A stretch of 11,113 nt of DNA. It comes from JBDTRY01 sp039931435. GTDB lineage: Bacteria > Acidobacteriota > Thermoanaerobaculia > Gp7-AA8. The notes under the pieces are model-generated. The model searched no databases, was not told where the DNA came from, and was given only the letters and a program-made list of their open reading frames with translations. The position numbers and the translations under genes are program-made. The DNA lies in contig JBDTRY010000117.1 in NCBI GenBank assembly GCA_039931435.1, positions 1 through 11,113 on the forward strand, read 5' to 3'. Position 1 is the stretch's first letter, and each line of letters opens with the position of its first letter. Below are positions 1 to 7,056 of the stretch, piece after piece.

Positions 1-1141
1 CTGATCGTTCTGCCCGGTAGTATATTTCCTCGTAGATCGACTGCACCTGATCGGCCATGACGCCGTTTGAAAACGATTCTCTCACGCGCCTCCTCCCCGC
101 CTCCCCGAACAATCGCCTGGTTTCCGGGTCGTCAAGGAGCGAGTTCACTGCGGCCGCCAGAGCGCCCGCACTCGCCGGGGGCACGGTAAGTCCCGTCATC
201 TTATCCACAGAGACGAAAGGAACGCCTGTATCCAACGATGTATTTACGACCGGGACGGCTGCAGCCATAGCTTCCAGCTGGACGATCCCGAAGCCCTCAC
301 TTCTAGCTACGGACGGAAGCACGAAAACGTCCGCCGCAGCGTAATAAATCCGGGTGTCGGGTACGGCTCCGGCGAAATACACCCTCGCTTCCAGGCCCAG
401 CGCGGCCACCTGCCTCTCCAGTGCCGGCCGAAGGGGCCCTTCGCCGACGATGATCAGCGAGCCCTCCACACCCTGCATGGCTTCGAGGAGAAACTCGAAG
501 CCCTTGTAGTAGACCAGCCTTCCCACTCCCAGGACAATGCGCGGGCCGAACCTCTCCCGGATAGCTCGGATCTCGTCCTCAGGCTGCGGCTCTGAAAAGT
601 GCGCAAAGTCGATTCCGTACGGCACGACATGACATCGATCGCGGAACTCCGGAAGAATCGGACTGTTGTCGACGTGCGCGGGCGTAGCCACGAGGATGGC
701 CTCGGAACGGCGCAGGAGCGCCTTGAGAAGCGGCCTGAAGATTCGTTCCAGAAACTTCTGCCGGACCACATCGCCGTGATAGCTGCAGACGATGCGGGCA
801 CCGCGTCGGCGCATAAGGATGAGCAGGTTGGCCCAGGGGTTGGGGAGATGAAGATGAATGATGTCCCGGCCGGACAATACACCCCACAGACGGGGATTCA
901 CCGGAGCGGAGGCAAGGGCCAGCCATCGTCCCAACCGCACCACGGGCACCCCGTTGACGACCTCGCGAATCGTTTTGCGGCTGACGTTCGAGACGGCCAC
1001 CTCGAGCTTGAAGCGACCGGCGAGCTTCTCGCTCAGTGTCTGCAGATGCGTCTCGATACCCCCGGTGTGCGGAGGGTAGTACTTGCCGATCTGCAGGACA
1101 CGCAGCGGCGGCCGCCGATCGCCGTGCCGTGACGTATTCAC
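1..1141 (-). CDS. GT4 glycosyltransferase, WfcD-like (3' end beyond left edge)
   Basis: 380 residues of a family 4 glycosyltransferase are visible, with the frame open to the left edge. The N-terminus has LRVLQIGKYYPPHTGGIETH (13-32), where the GG loop contacts the donor phosphate. Downstream lie IIHLHLPNPWANLL, SYHGDVVRQK and VVPYGIDFAHF, followed by GVGRLVYYKG. The donor motif is VLPSVARSEGFGIVQLEAM (274-292), with EX7E at E282/E290, then VNTSLDTGVPFVS. This pattern resembles the WfcD-like subgroup, which includes mannosyltransferases. The start is GTG at 1141, seven bases after the gmd stop; no ATG occurs before the conserved part and the Shine-Dalgarno signal is weak. The last visible residues (MADQVQSIYEEIYYRAERS) look like the usual C-terminal helix, so only a few residues are probably missing. 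Its position behind gmd hints at a mannose-derived donor. Confidence 0.9.
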   Translation of the reverse strand, partial: MNTSRHGDRRPPLRVLQIGKYYPPHTGGIETHLQTLSEKLAGRFKLEVAVSNVSRKTIREVVNGVPVVRLGRWLALASAPVNPRLWGVLSGRDIIHLHLPNPWANLLILMRRRGARIVCSYHGDVVRQKFLERIFRPLLKALLRRSEAILVATPAHVDNSPILPEFRDRCHVVPYGIDFAHFSEPQPEDEIRAIRERFGPRIVLGVGRLVYYKGFEFLLEAMQGVEGSLIIVGEGPLRPALERQVAALGLEARVYFAGAVPDTRIYYAAADVFVLPSVARSEGFGIVQLEAMAAAVPVVNTSLDTGVPFVSVDKMTGLTVPPASAGALAAAVNSLLDDPETRRLFGEAGRRRVRESFSNGVMADQVQSIYEEIYYRAERS

Positions 1142-1148
1142 CGGCGGC

Positions 1149-2159
1149 TCAGCTTTCGGGAGGAGCTGAGGCCATGGTCCCGCGAAGGGTCTGCTCGACC
1201 AGCTGAAGATCGACTCGGACCATCTCCTGGATCAGTTCGTGGAAAGAGATCCGCGGGCTCCAGCCGAGAACGCCACGGGCCTTCGCGGAATCGCCGACGA
1301 GCAGTTCCACTTCCGCCGGCCGGTAAAAGCGCTCGTCCACCTTCACGAATTTCTCCCAATCCAGGCCGGCCTCCGCGAACGCAATTTCGCAGAACTCCCG
1401 AACACTGTGCGTCTCGCCGGTGGCCACGACGTAATCGTCGGGTTCCGGCTGCTGAAGCATCAGGTGCATGGCCCGAACGTAATCGGCGGAATGGCCCCAG
1501 TCACGCTTGGCGTCGAGGTTGCCGATCCTCAATTCGCTGGCCAGGCCGTGCCTGATTCTGGCAACCGTACTGGTGATTTTCCTGGTCACGAACTCGAAGC
1601 CCCGCCTCGGGCCCTCGTGATTGAAGAGTATTCCGCTGCAGCAGAACATGCCGTAGGCCTCACGATAATTGCGGGTGAGGTCGAATCCCGCCACCTTGCT
1701 GATCCCGTAGGGGCTGCGGGGATGGAATGGAGTGTTTTCGTTCTGAGGAATCTCCCGGACCTTCCCGAACATCTCCGAGGAGCCCGCGAAATAAAAACGG
1801 GTGGATGGACTGGCTTCACGAATCGCCGCCAGCACGTAATGCGTGCCGTTTATGTTGGTATTCATCGTCGAAAAGCCATCGGCGAAGCTCTCGGCCACGA
1901 AACTCTGCGCGGCCAGGTGGTAGCACTCATCGAACTGATGGTTTCTGAACACGTCGAAGATGCTGGGATAGCTCTCCATCGTCGCGGCATGAAGCTGCAC
2001 TTTGGAGAGCAGGTGCGTGATGCGGCCGAAACGATGCTCCGGTGCTTCCAGACCGACGCGGCGAACGATGCCGTGTACTTCATAGCCGTTCTGAAGGAGA
2101 TGTTCGGTCAGATAGCTGCCGTCCTGACCTGTGATCCCGGTAATCAACGCTTTCTTCAC
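1149..2159 (-). CDS. gmd: GDP-mannose 4,6-dehydratase
   Basis: Gmd is an NADP-dependent extended short-chain dehydrogenase that converts GDP-D-mannose to GDP-4-keto-6-deoxy-D-mannose in the cytoplasm. The 336-residue length is within the family range. The Rossmann motif TGITGQDGSYL is at 7-17. HLAAQSFVAESF (81-92) matches the family. The catalytic set is S128-E129 in AGSSEMFG, with Y151 and K155 in SPYGISK. GILFNHEGPRRGFEFVTRKI (176-195) and GNLDAKRDWGHSADYV (213-228) are Gmd hallmarks that separate it from UDP- and dTDP-sugar dehydratases. RPAEVELLVGD (280-290) is the usual C-terminal motif. It starts at GTG 2159 behind a strong AAGGAG. It is the only nucleotide-sugar enzyme in the window. 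The next enzyme (Rmd, Fcl/WcaG or a PerA-type aminotransferase) is not present, so the final sugar is undetermined. The adjacent glycosyltransferase may use its product. Confidence 0.95.
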   Translation of the reverse strand: MKKALITGITGQDGSYLTEHLLQNGYEVHGIVRRVGLEAPEHRFGRITHLLSKVQLHAATMESYPSIFDVFRNHQFDECYHLAAQSFVAESFADGFSTMNTNINGTHYVLAAIREASPSTRFYFAGSSEMFGKVREIPQNENTPFHPRSPYGISKVAGFDLTRNYREAYGMFCCSGILFNHEGPRRGFEFVTRKITSTVARIRHGLASELRIGNLDAKRDWGHSADYVRAMHLMLQQPEPDDYVVATGETHSVREFCEIAFAEAGLDWEKFVKVDERFYRPAEVELLVGDSAKARGVLGWSPRISFHELIQEMVRVDLQLVEQTLRGTMASAPPES

Positions 2160-2168
2160 TACAGATTT

Positions 2169-2174
2169 CTCCTT
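2169..2174 (-). promoter_or_regulatory. Strong Shine-Dalgarno sequence for gmd
   Basis: AAGGAG lies nine bases before the GTG start at 2159. It is the strongest ribosome binding site seen in the window. It fixes GTG as the start, together with the conserved MKKALITGITGQDG beginning. It suggests gmd is translated independently, unlike its coupled neighbours. Confidence 0.85.
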
Positions 2175-2183
2175 ACCTCGATG

Positions 2184-2203
2184 GTCGTCAGGGTGGTGAC
2201 GAC
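2184..2203 (-). promoter_or_regulatory. 7-bp perfect hairpin upstream of the gmd ribosome binding site
   Basis: The transcript contains GTCGTCA, a six-base loop CCACCC, and TGACGAC, a perfect 7-bp stem. It lies in the 48-base gap between the glycosyltransferase stop (2208) and the gmd start. It ends ten bases before the gmd AAGGAG. No U-tract follows, so it is not a standard intrinsic terminator. It could protect the 3' end after processing, pause RNA polymerase or shape gmd translation; these are inferences. Confidence 0.5.
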
Positions 2204-2207
2204 AGCG

Positions 2208-3386
2208 CTACCGCTCCGCAGAAGAACTGATGAGCGATCCATAAACTTCCGAGTATGACTCCGCCACGCGCTCCCAGGTGAAGGCCTGCGCATGCGTCAG
2301 GCCTCGATCGCGGAACGCGCTCCCACTCCCGGAACGCAGCTGCTCGAGAAGGTCGTCAACCGTCTCAACCCACCCCTCGACGCTGTCGTCCCCGGCGTAG
2401 ATCGCGGCCTCTCCCCCCACCTCGCGAAGGACCGGCAGGTCAGAAACAATGGCCGGCGTTCCGCAAGCCATCGCTTCCAGCATGGGGAGCCCGAAGCCCT
2501 CGGCCGAGGAGGGGAGCAGAAGCACGTCGGCACTCCTGTAAAGCGCCGCCAATCGCGACGGCTTGATGAACGGAGCAACGTTGATCCTCTCTGCGATGCC
2601 CAATTCCTTCGCCAGCGCCTTCTGGCCGGGCGAGAATGCTCCGCCAACGCGAACCAGCCGGACATCCGGAAAGAGGACCGAGAGCCGGGCCACGATGGCC
2701 AGAAGATGCTCGATCCGTTTTCGCGCCATCGTGCTTCCAACGTGAAGGATATTCAAGCTCGCTGAGCCGCCGGAGGAAAACATGGCGCGGGCGGCCTCGT
2801 CGCGCGCCCCATCCGGCTCCGGCGAGCACGCCGGATGGACACCCAGAGGGATCACTGCTGTCCTCGTCTCATCCAATCGTACGTTTGAGAGAAACTCACG
2901 CCGCACGGTTTCGGTATCGAAAACGACCCGTCCCGCCTTCAACATGCCCCCGAGAACCCGCCGCATCATGGTCCGGAACCAGAGCGGCCGGGGTCCGAAG
3001 CCGGAATCGAACAACGACCGGAAGGCGTCGAGATCATGGCAGGTGACGATAGTCCGATCCGCCGGAAGAGAATGTACGAGATGAGCGTAACTGTGATCGA
3101 CCACGTGATAGACATCCGACGAGCGCGCTCCCTTCAGGAGGCGTGGATAATCGTGAAATCGGTTCAAGGCTCGATCGAGCATGAATCGGGACCCGCTGGA
3201 AGCCGCGGCGGAGCTGAAGCGGCGAGTCATCGGCGGCCGGATCAGCCGCGCATCGAGTGGAGGACGCAGCGAGGAAAGGTTCGCGGTAAGCATGTCCGCA
3301 ACGAGATCCATACTTGGCCACTTCTCCTCGAGAAGATCAGCGAGGATGGTCACCGACAGCGGGACAGGACTGGATCCATCACGCAT
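2208..3386 (-). CDS. GT4 glycosyltransferase (start uncertain)
   Basis: This family 4 glycosyltransferase has 392 residues from the ATG at 3386. The conserved domain begins SVTILADLLEEKWPSMDLVA (11-30). HVVDHSYAHL (94-103) and TCHDLDAF (115-122) mark the acceptor domain. The donor domain has LHVGSTMARKRIEHLL (214-229), FIKPSRLAALY (273-283) and SSAEGFGLPMLEAMACGTP (293-311), with EX7E at E296/E304. Start choice: ATG 3386 has GGGAG ten bases upstream and overlaps a micro-ORF stop as TGATG. The frame stays open to a TTG at 3467, which would add 27 charged, non-conserved residues and overlap the previous gene by 17 bases. A GTG at 3350, directly before the conserved core, is also possible. The gene ends 48 bases before gmd. 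Its substrate is unknown; expression may depend on coupling or on slippage at the upstream A8 tract. Confidence 0.86.
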   Translation of the reverse strand: MRDGSSPVPLSVTILADLLEEKWPSMDLVADMLTANLSSLRPPLDARLIRPPMTRRFSSAAASSGSRFMLDRALNRFHDYPRLLKGARSSDVYHVVDHSYAHLVHSLPADRTIVTCHDLDAFRSLFDSGFGPRPLWFRTMMRRVLGGMLKAGRVVFDTETVRREFLSNVRLDETRTAVIPLGVHPACSPEPDGARDEAARAMFSSGGSASLNILHVGSTMARKRIEHLLAIVARLSVLFPDVRLVRVGGAFSPGQKALAKELGIAERINVAPFIKPSRLAALYRSADVLLLPSSAEGFGLPMLEAMACGTPAIVSDLPVLREVGGEAAIYAGDDSVEGWVETVDDLLEQLRSGSGSAFRDRGLTHAQAFTWERVAESYSEVYGSLISSSAER

Positions 3387-3454
3387 CAGCGGATGACTCC
3401 CGCGACAATGCAGCCCGGAATGCCGTTCGTCTCGATCGTCCGATGATCGCTCAT
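3386..3454 (-). CDS. Candidate 22-codon coupling micro-ORF
   Basis: A short reading frame begins at an ATG (3452-3454) that overlaps the upstream glycosyltransferase stop as ATGA. It encodes MSDHRTIETNGIPGCIVAGV plus two more residues. It ends in TGA (3386-3388), whose last A is the first base of the next ATG, giving TGATG. It therefore bridges the 64-base gap with a stop/start overlap at each end. This geometry suits translational coupling: ribosomes could re-initiate twice and reach the downstream gene. The peptide has no recognised motif and no strong Shine-Dalgarno sequence, so any product is probably unimportant. A chance open frame of this length is common, so support rests only on the two overlapping junctions. 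Confidence 0.35.
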   Translation of the reverse strand: MSDHRTIETNGIPGCIVAGVIR

Positions 3455-4626
3455 GATTCACTGACAACGTTCCGCAGCGTTTTTTTTAACTCTGAGAACG
3501 CGGCATCCCGGCTCCAGTTGGCAATAACGTACTGCAGGCCGGCCTGCGTCATCGCCTCCGTTTCGGGAGACCGAGCGAGGGCGCGGCGGATTGCAGAGGC
3601 CATTGCTTCCACTGCCCGTGGCGGAGTGAGGAGAGCATACGGCGGCAGGACGCGCCCCATGCCTCCGACATCCGTAGCCACAACCGGCGTCCCGCAGGCC
3701 AGCGATTCGAGCGGCGAGAGACCCAGTCCTTCTTCGAGTGAGGCCTGCACGGTCACGTCGGCAGCCCGAAAGTAGTCTGCCACTTCGAGGATGGGATGAG
3801 CGGCCGGGCGAGCGATCACCCAGGATTCCGCGTCGCTTCCCAACTCGCTCCTGGCCAGTTCGAGAAACTCTCTCCACCCTCCGCTCAAATTGAGCAGCAC
3901 GAGATCGACTCCCTGTTTTCGAAGCAGCGCGCACGCCGCCAGTGCTGTCTTCGGATCTTTCTCATGGCTGATCCTGCTGGCCAGAAATATGAGAGGACGT
4001 TCACCGGGGAGATCGTGGAGACGGCGTAGACCGGCCCTTTCGGCCTTGGATGCGGGGCGGAAGATCGTCGTGTCCACCCCGTAGTAGTGATTCGGACCGG
4101 TGCGCCCACTGAACTTGCTGACGATGTCCTGAAGGTATGGACCGAGGGCCAGACTCCTGGAAGAGAGGCGACCATTGATGGTCATCAGCGCTCCGATGAC
4201 AAGCTCACCCATGATGGAGCGCAGCCGGCCCAGGGGACCGTGCACGGTCCGGCAACGAAAGTATTGCAGCGGTGGCATGGCCATGTACGTCACAACCGGA
4301 ACGTGGCGAAGCCGGCCGGCGACGTTCGCGTTCAGGGAACCGCGAAGCATCTCCTGAGAGAGAATGACGTCAAACTTCCCGGCGATACGCAGCAGGGTAG
4401 CCAGAGATCGCACCTGGAACGCGGCCCTTCCGCCTCGAATGCGAATGACGTCGACGGAAACATCGGCCTGCGCCACCCTCTCGGCGAGGCCGCTATCGAA
4501 GTACTGCCGCTCCGGTACGATCATCGTCAATTGCGAAATCTCCGACAAGCCGATGACAAATCGGATGTCGGTGTATCCTTCGACGAGGTAAAGCAGCTTC
4601 AGTGCGCGCGGACGATCGTCGTTCAA
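3451..4626 (-). CDS. GT4 glycosyltransferase
   Basis: This is a 391-residue family 4 glycosyltransferase. The N-terminal domain begins KLLYLVEGYTDIRFV (10-24), and the interdomain region has HYYGVDTTIFRP (180-191). The donor domain shows FLASRISHEKDPKT (214-227) and ASLEEGLGLSPLESLACGTP (295-314), with EX7E at E299/E307. VATDVGG follows at 316-322. The reading frame is open upstream to 5010, but that extension is Arg-rich and lies inside the preceding gene. The TTG at 4626 is chosen because it forms a TTGA overlap with that gene's stop and has GAGGT seven bases upstream (4633-4637). Near the 3' end an A8 run (3480-3487) encodes Lys381-Lys382 and the first base of Thr383. Loss of one A would open the frame into the next glycosyltransferase. 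The normal stop forms ATGA with a micro-ORF. Confidence 0.88.
   Translation of the reverse strand: MNDDRPRALKLLYLVEGYTDIRFVIGLSEISQLTMIVPERQYFDSGLAERVAQADVSVDVIRIRGGRAAFQVRSLATLLRIAGKFDVILSQEMLRGSLNANVAGRLRHVPVVTYMAMPPLQYFRCRTVHGPLGRLRSIMGELVIGALMTINGRLSSRSLALGPYLQDIVSKFSGRTGPNHYYGVDTTIFRPASKAERAGLRRLHDLPGERPLIFLASRISHEKDPKTALAACALLRKQGVDLVLLNLSGGWREFLELARSELGSDAESWVIARPAAHPILEVADYFRAADVTVQASLEEGLGLSPLESLACGTPVVATDVGGMGRVLPPYALLTPPRAVEAMASAIRRALARSPETEAMTQAGLQYVIANWSRDAAFSELKKTLRNVVSES
3480..3487 (-). other. A8 tract, possible slippage site between two glycosyltransferase genes
   Basis: The coding strand has eight consecutive A residues within TTA AAA AAA ACG, 27 bases before the stop codon. 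This is the longest homopolymer noticed in this GC-rich window. In the +1 frame a TAA (3486-3488) sits at the start of the tract, and beyond it the frame is open through the whole next gene to 2208. Skipping or losing one A would give a fused protein of about 805 residues. Gaining one A would end at TGA 3458-3460 with a different short tail. Runs of 8-9 A or T are known slippage sites for RNA polymerase and ribosomes (for example Thermus dnaX). Whether slippage happens here is untested. Confidence 0.4.
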
Positions 4627-5858
4627 AAGGCCACCTCGGGCGCCGTCCCCACTTTCGCCAGCACTTCGCTGAAAAACCCGAGGAGCCGGTCTACATGGAG
4701 GTCCAGACCGTGACGTCCGGCGACGGTTCGGGCTCCGGCACAAAGCATCTGATAATGCGCAGGCGATTCGAAGCAACGGACGATGGCTGCTGCCAGCGAC
4801 GCGGCAGAAGGTGGATCTGCACCGGCCAGATGCCCGCTGATTCCGTCGCTCAGCCACTCGGGGATCCCACCCACGTCGAACGCTGCCGCTGGCAGTCCCA
4901 GAGAACCTGCCTCTACGCCCACGAGGCCGAACGGCTCGGGCCAGATACTGGGCACGATCAGAAGATCGTGTGAACGGTAGGCTTCGACCTTTGCCGCGCC
5001 GTCGAGCCACCCGCTGAAACGAATGGACACCTCAGGGAGCCGCCGCTCCAGCATTGCGGACTGACGTTCCCAGTCGCTGCGCAAAGTACCGTCCCCGGCG
5101 AAGGTTGCTTCGATTGGCGCTGAGAAAGCCTGGCGAAGAATCGGAAAGGCCTCGAGAAAAATACCGCCGCCCTTGAGGTCTTCCATCCTTCCCATAAATA
5201 AGAGTCGAAGAGGATCGCCGCTGCGCCAGGTACGTACCGGCGGTGTGAGGCTCTCGAAATTCGCCGGCAGCGGCAGGGTCTTCGGTGCCGCCTCTCCGGT
5301 GTATCGCGACATTTCGCGGCACATGAACTCCGACTGCGTCAGCACGAGATCGTAGGCGCGGAGATGTACCGAGCGTTGCTTCTGAACGGCGAAGAGTCTG
5401 GCCATGGTCACAGGATTCCAACCGCCGCAGCGGTGCGGGTAATAGTGCAGAAGGCACTTCAACCCGAATACGCGATGACATGGCCGCATGGCCGGAAAGC
5501 TCGTCGTCTTTCTTCCGCTGATGCAGGCACCGACATAGCTGTGGACGAACAGCACCGCGGGCGCCACTTCAGAAAGCAGCTTCTCGACGTCCGGATCGAG
5601 TATCTGATGCACGTAGATCACATCCGGCTTCCACGCCTTCAATGCCGCGATTGCCTGAGAGACTCCGCGAAGGCCGGCATTGAAATTCAGTGAAGGGTCC
5701 GCGGGAAGGGCGATCTCGCCGCGGTCATTGGCCGGACCCTCTTCCGAAAAAAACGCCAGCGAATGACCCCTGGCACTCAGTGCTGGAATGAGTGTGTCGA
5801 GGTACGACTCCACTCCCCCGAAGAGTCCGTTTGACCAGTTGGCTATGGCAATTTTCAA
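4623..5858 (-). CDS. GT4 glycosyltransferase with cysteine-rich insert
   Basis: This 411-residue family 4 glycosyltransferase begins MKIAIANWSNGLFGGVESYL. The GG loop (14-15) near the N-terminus is typical of GT4 donor-phosphate binding. HSYVGAC (106-112) starts an insert with cysteines at 112, 127, 135 and 144. A similar Cys-bearing insert occurs in many GT4 enzymes and may bind a metal or hold the acceptor loop. The donor domain has FMGRMEDLKGG (221-231), FAGDG (253-257) and PEPFGLVGVEAGSLGLP (307-323), with EX7E at E308/E316. VGGIPEW follows at 329-335. The start is TTG at 5858, fixed by the conserved MKIAIAN beginning. It overlaps the previous gene's stop by four bases (TTGA), with GGGGA six bases upstream. 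Its own stop makes another TTGA junction with the next gene. Donor and acceptor are unknown. Confidence 0.9.
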   Translation of the reverse strand: MKIAIANWSNGLFGGVESYLDTLIPALSARGHSLAFFSEEGPANDRGEIALPADPSLNFNAGLRGVSQAIAALKAWKPDVIYVHQILDPDVEKLLSEVAPAVLFVHSYVGACISGRKTTSFPAMRPCHRVFGLKCLLHYYPHRCGGWNPVTMARLFAVQKQRSVHLRAYDLVLTQSEFMCREMSRYTGEAAPKTLPLPANFESLTPPVRTWRSGDPLRLLFMGRMEDLKGGGIFLEAFPILRQAFSAPIEATFAGDGTLRSDWERQSAMLERRLPEVSIRFSGWLDGAAKVEAYRSHDLLIVPSIWPEPFGLVGVEAGSLGLPAAAFDVGGIPEWLSDGISGHLAGADPPSAASLAAAIVRCFESPAHYQMLCAGARTVAGRHGLDLHVDRLLGFFSEVLAKVGTAPEVAF

Positions 5859-7045
5859 GGCGTGTCCCCGGACCGGGAAGAATCGCCGCCGATGACCACC
5901 GAGCGGAACTTCGCAACGAGAGCTGACGGTTCGAACGTTTTCCGGAACAGCGCTGCCGATCGTTCTCCGGCCGCAGCTCGCTCCTCGCCGCTGGCCAGAA
6001 GTCTTGATGCTGCTTCTGCAAAGGCCATTCGATCGCCTGCAGGCGAGAGGGTGATTCCGGCCTCTTTCCAGAGCGGTTCGGTAAGCGCGCCAGTTGTCGT
6101 GACCAGCGGGAGGCCGTGGCGCAGCGCGTTCAGAGTGCTGGTTCGCCTTCCGCTCACCCCATCAGGATAAGGCTGCAGCATCACATCGCAGGCCTGAAGA
6201 GCCAATGAAAGATCTCGCGCATCCACGGGCCCGGTAGCATAAAGCCGCGCAGCGAGTGCGGGGACCCTCTCCAGGAGACGGGCACGCAGTTCCTCACTCG
6301 ATTTTCCGATCAGAAGGACCGAAACCGACGGATCAGTCGACAGGTTTGGGAGCGCCGCCTCCAACATGCCGTCCTCGATGCTCGTCCCCAGCCCGAGGTG
6401 CCCGGCGATCACAGTTCCCTCGGCACCAAATTCGCGTCGAAGCGACTGAACGGCGTCCACGTCCTCGATGACTGGAGCGCCACTGATGATCGGGAGCCAG
6501 AGGAGCGGAGTTTTTCTTCGCAGCAGATACGGCTTGATCCTGGTCTCCCATCCGGGGATGACCATCCAGACTCGGTGAGCGGCAAGAAGCAGTACGGTCA
6601 TCATCAGCCGGTGCATTACGGCAAGCACGTTCTGCCGGATCCCTCTGCCGAAGGGCATGGATGGTTCGTGGACGAAGAGCTCGATGACATCGCCTCTCCT
6701 CCGACGTGCCAGAAGCCACGCACAAAAGATCAGGTTCATGGACCACATCCCGTAACCGTGCGGAACCCACTGCACGACAAGGTGCGTCGACGGAGCGATG
6801 GCATTCAGTGCGGCGCCGGCGCGACGAAGCCTTCGGGGCGAGAACTGCCCCAGCTGCCGGTGGAGTTCCAGGCCATGCTCCATCCGGGGATCAACCTCGT
6901 CTCCACTCGTCCAGACGTGAACCGAATCTCCGAGCTTGACGAGTTGTGCTGCCAGAGCGGCCGTATGCTCTGCGATCCCTCCGATGTCAGGCGGATACTC
7001 GCAGGTGATCAAGTGCCACTGACGCGCGGATGATCGGGGCTGCAA
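5855..7045 (-). CDS. GT4-like glycosyltransferase lacking the EX7E motif
   Basis: This 396-residue GT-B glycosyltransferase opens with the acceptor-domain signature WHLITCEYPPDIGGIAEHT (10-28), whose GG loop normally contacts the donor phosphate. HVWTSGDE follows at 43-50. Two hydrophobic stretches (about 103-113 and 144-160) suggest close membrane contact. The donor domain has AGHLGLG (214-220) and LLIGKSSEEL (244-253). Where GT4 enzymes carry EX7E, this protein has DGVSGRRTSTLNALRHG (295-311). By position the two glutamates are replaced by S298 and N306, so donor binding must differ. The start is TTG at 7045, eleven bases after the methyltransferase stop, with GGGTGA close upstream. The gene ends in a TTGA junction with the next gene. 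Substrate is unknown. It is full length and looks intact, so a degraded pseudogene is unlikely. Confidence 0.85.
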   Translation of the reverse strand: MQPRSSARQWHLITCEYPPDIGGIAEHTAALAAQLVKLGDSVHVWTSGDEVDPRMEHGLELHRQLGQFSPRRLRRAGAALNAIAPSTHLVVQWVPHGYGMWSMNLIFCAWLLARRRRGDVIELFVHEPSMPFGRGIRQNVLAVMHRLMMTVLLLAAHRVWMVIPGWETRIKPYLLRRKTPLLWLPIISGAPVIEDVDAVQSLRREFGAEGTVIAGHLGLGTSIEDGMLEAALPNLSTDPSVSVLLIGKSSEELRARLLERVPALAARLYATGPVDARDLSLALQACDVMLQPYPDGVSGRRTSTLNALRHGLPLVTTTGALTEPLWKEAGITLSPAGDRMAFAEAASRLLASGEERAAAGERSAALFRKTFEPSALVAKFRSVVIGGDSSRSGDTP

Positions 7046-7056
7046 GCGTCACCCGA

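Noticed and set aside
1106..1117. Perfect 12-bp GC palindrome CGGCGGCCGCCG
   Set aside because: It has no loop and lies in Arg/Pro codons near the start of the left-hand glycosyltransferase. Such palindromes are expected by chance in GC-rich DNA.
1239..2258. 339-codon open frame on the plus strand
   Set aside because: It is fully antisense to gmd, whose protein has all family motifs. The translation shows no recognisable domain. Long antisense frames are common in GC-rich coding DNA.
3387..3467. 27-codon extension to TTG 3467 for the 2208-3386 gene
   Set aside because: Kept only as an alternative. The residues are charged and not glycosyltransferase-like, and ATG 3386 is a better codon with GGGAG upstream.
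4087..4713. 208-codon open frame on the plus strand
   Set aside because: Antisense to the 3451-4626 glycosyltransferase and the end of its neighbour; low-complexity composition and no domain.
4627..5010. 128-codon N-terminal extension of the 3451-4626 glycosyltransferase
   Set aside because: The extension is Arg/Ser-rich and lies inside the preceding gene in another frame. TTG 4626 has a Shine-Dalgarno sequence and a TTGA junction, and fits the conserved domain start.
5747..5753. T7 run on the coding strand of the 4623-5858 gene
   Set aside because: It encodes Phe-Phe-Ser in the normal domain and is shorter than the A8 tract; no out-of-frame product of interest was seen.
6398..7033. 211-codon open frame on the plus strand
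   Set aside because: Antisense to the glycosyltransferase at 5855-7045; no motif and no ribosome binding site context.
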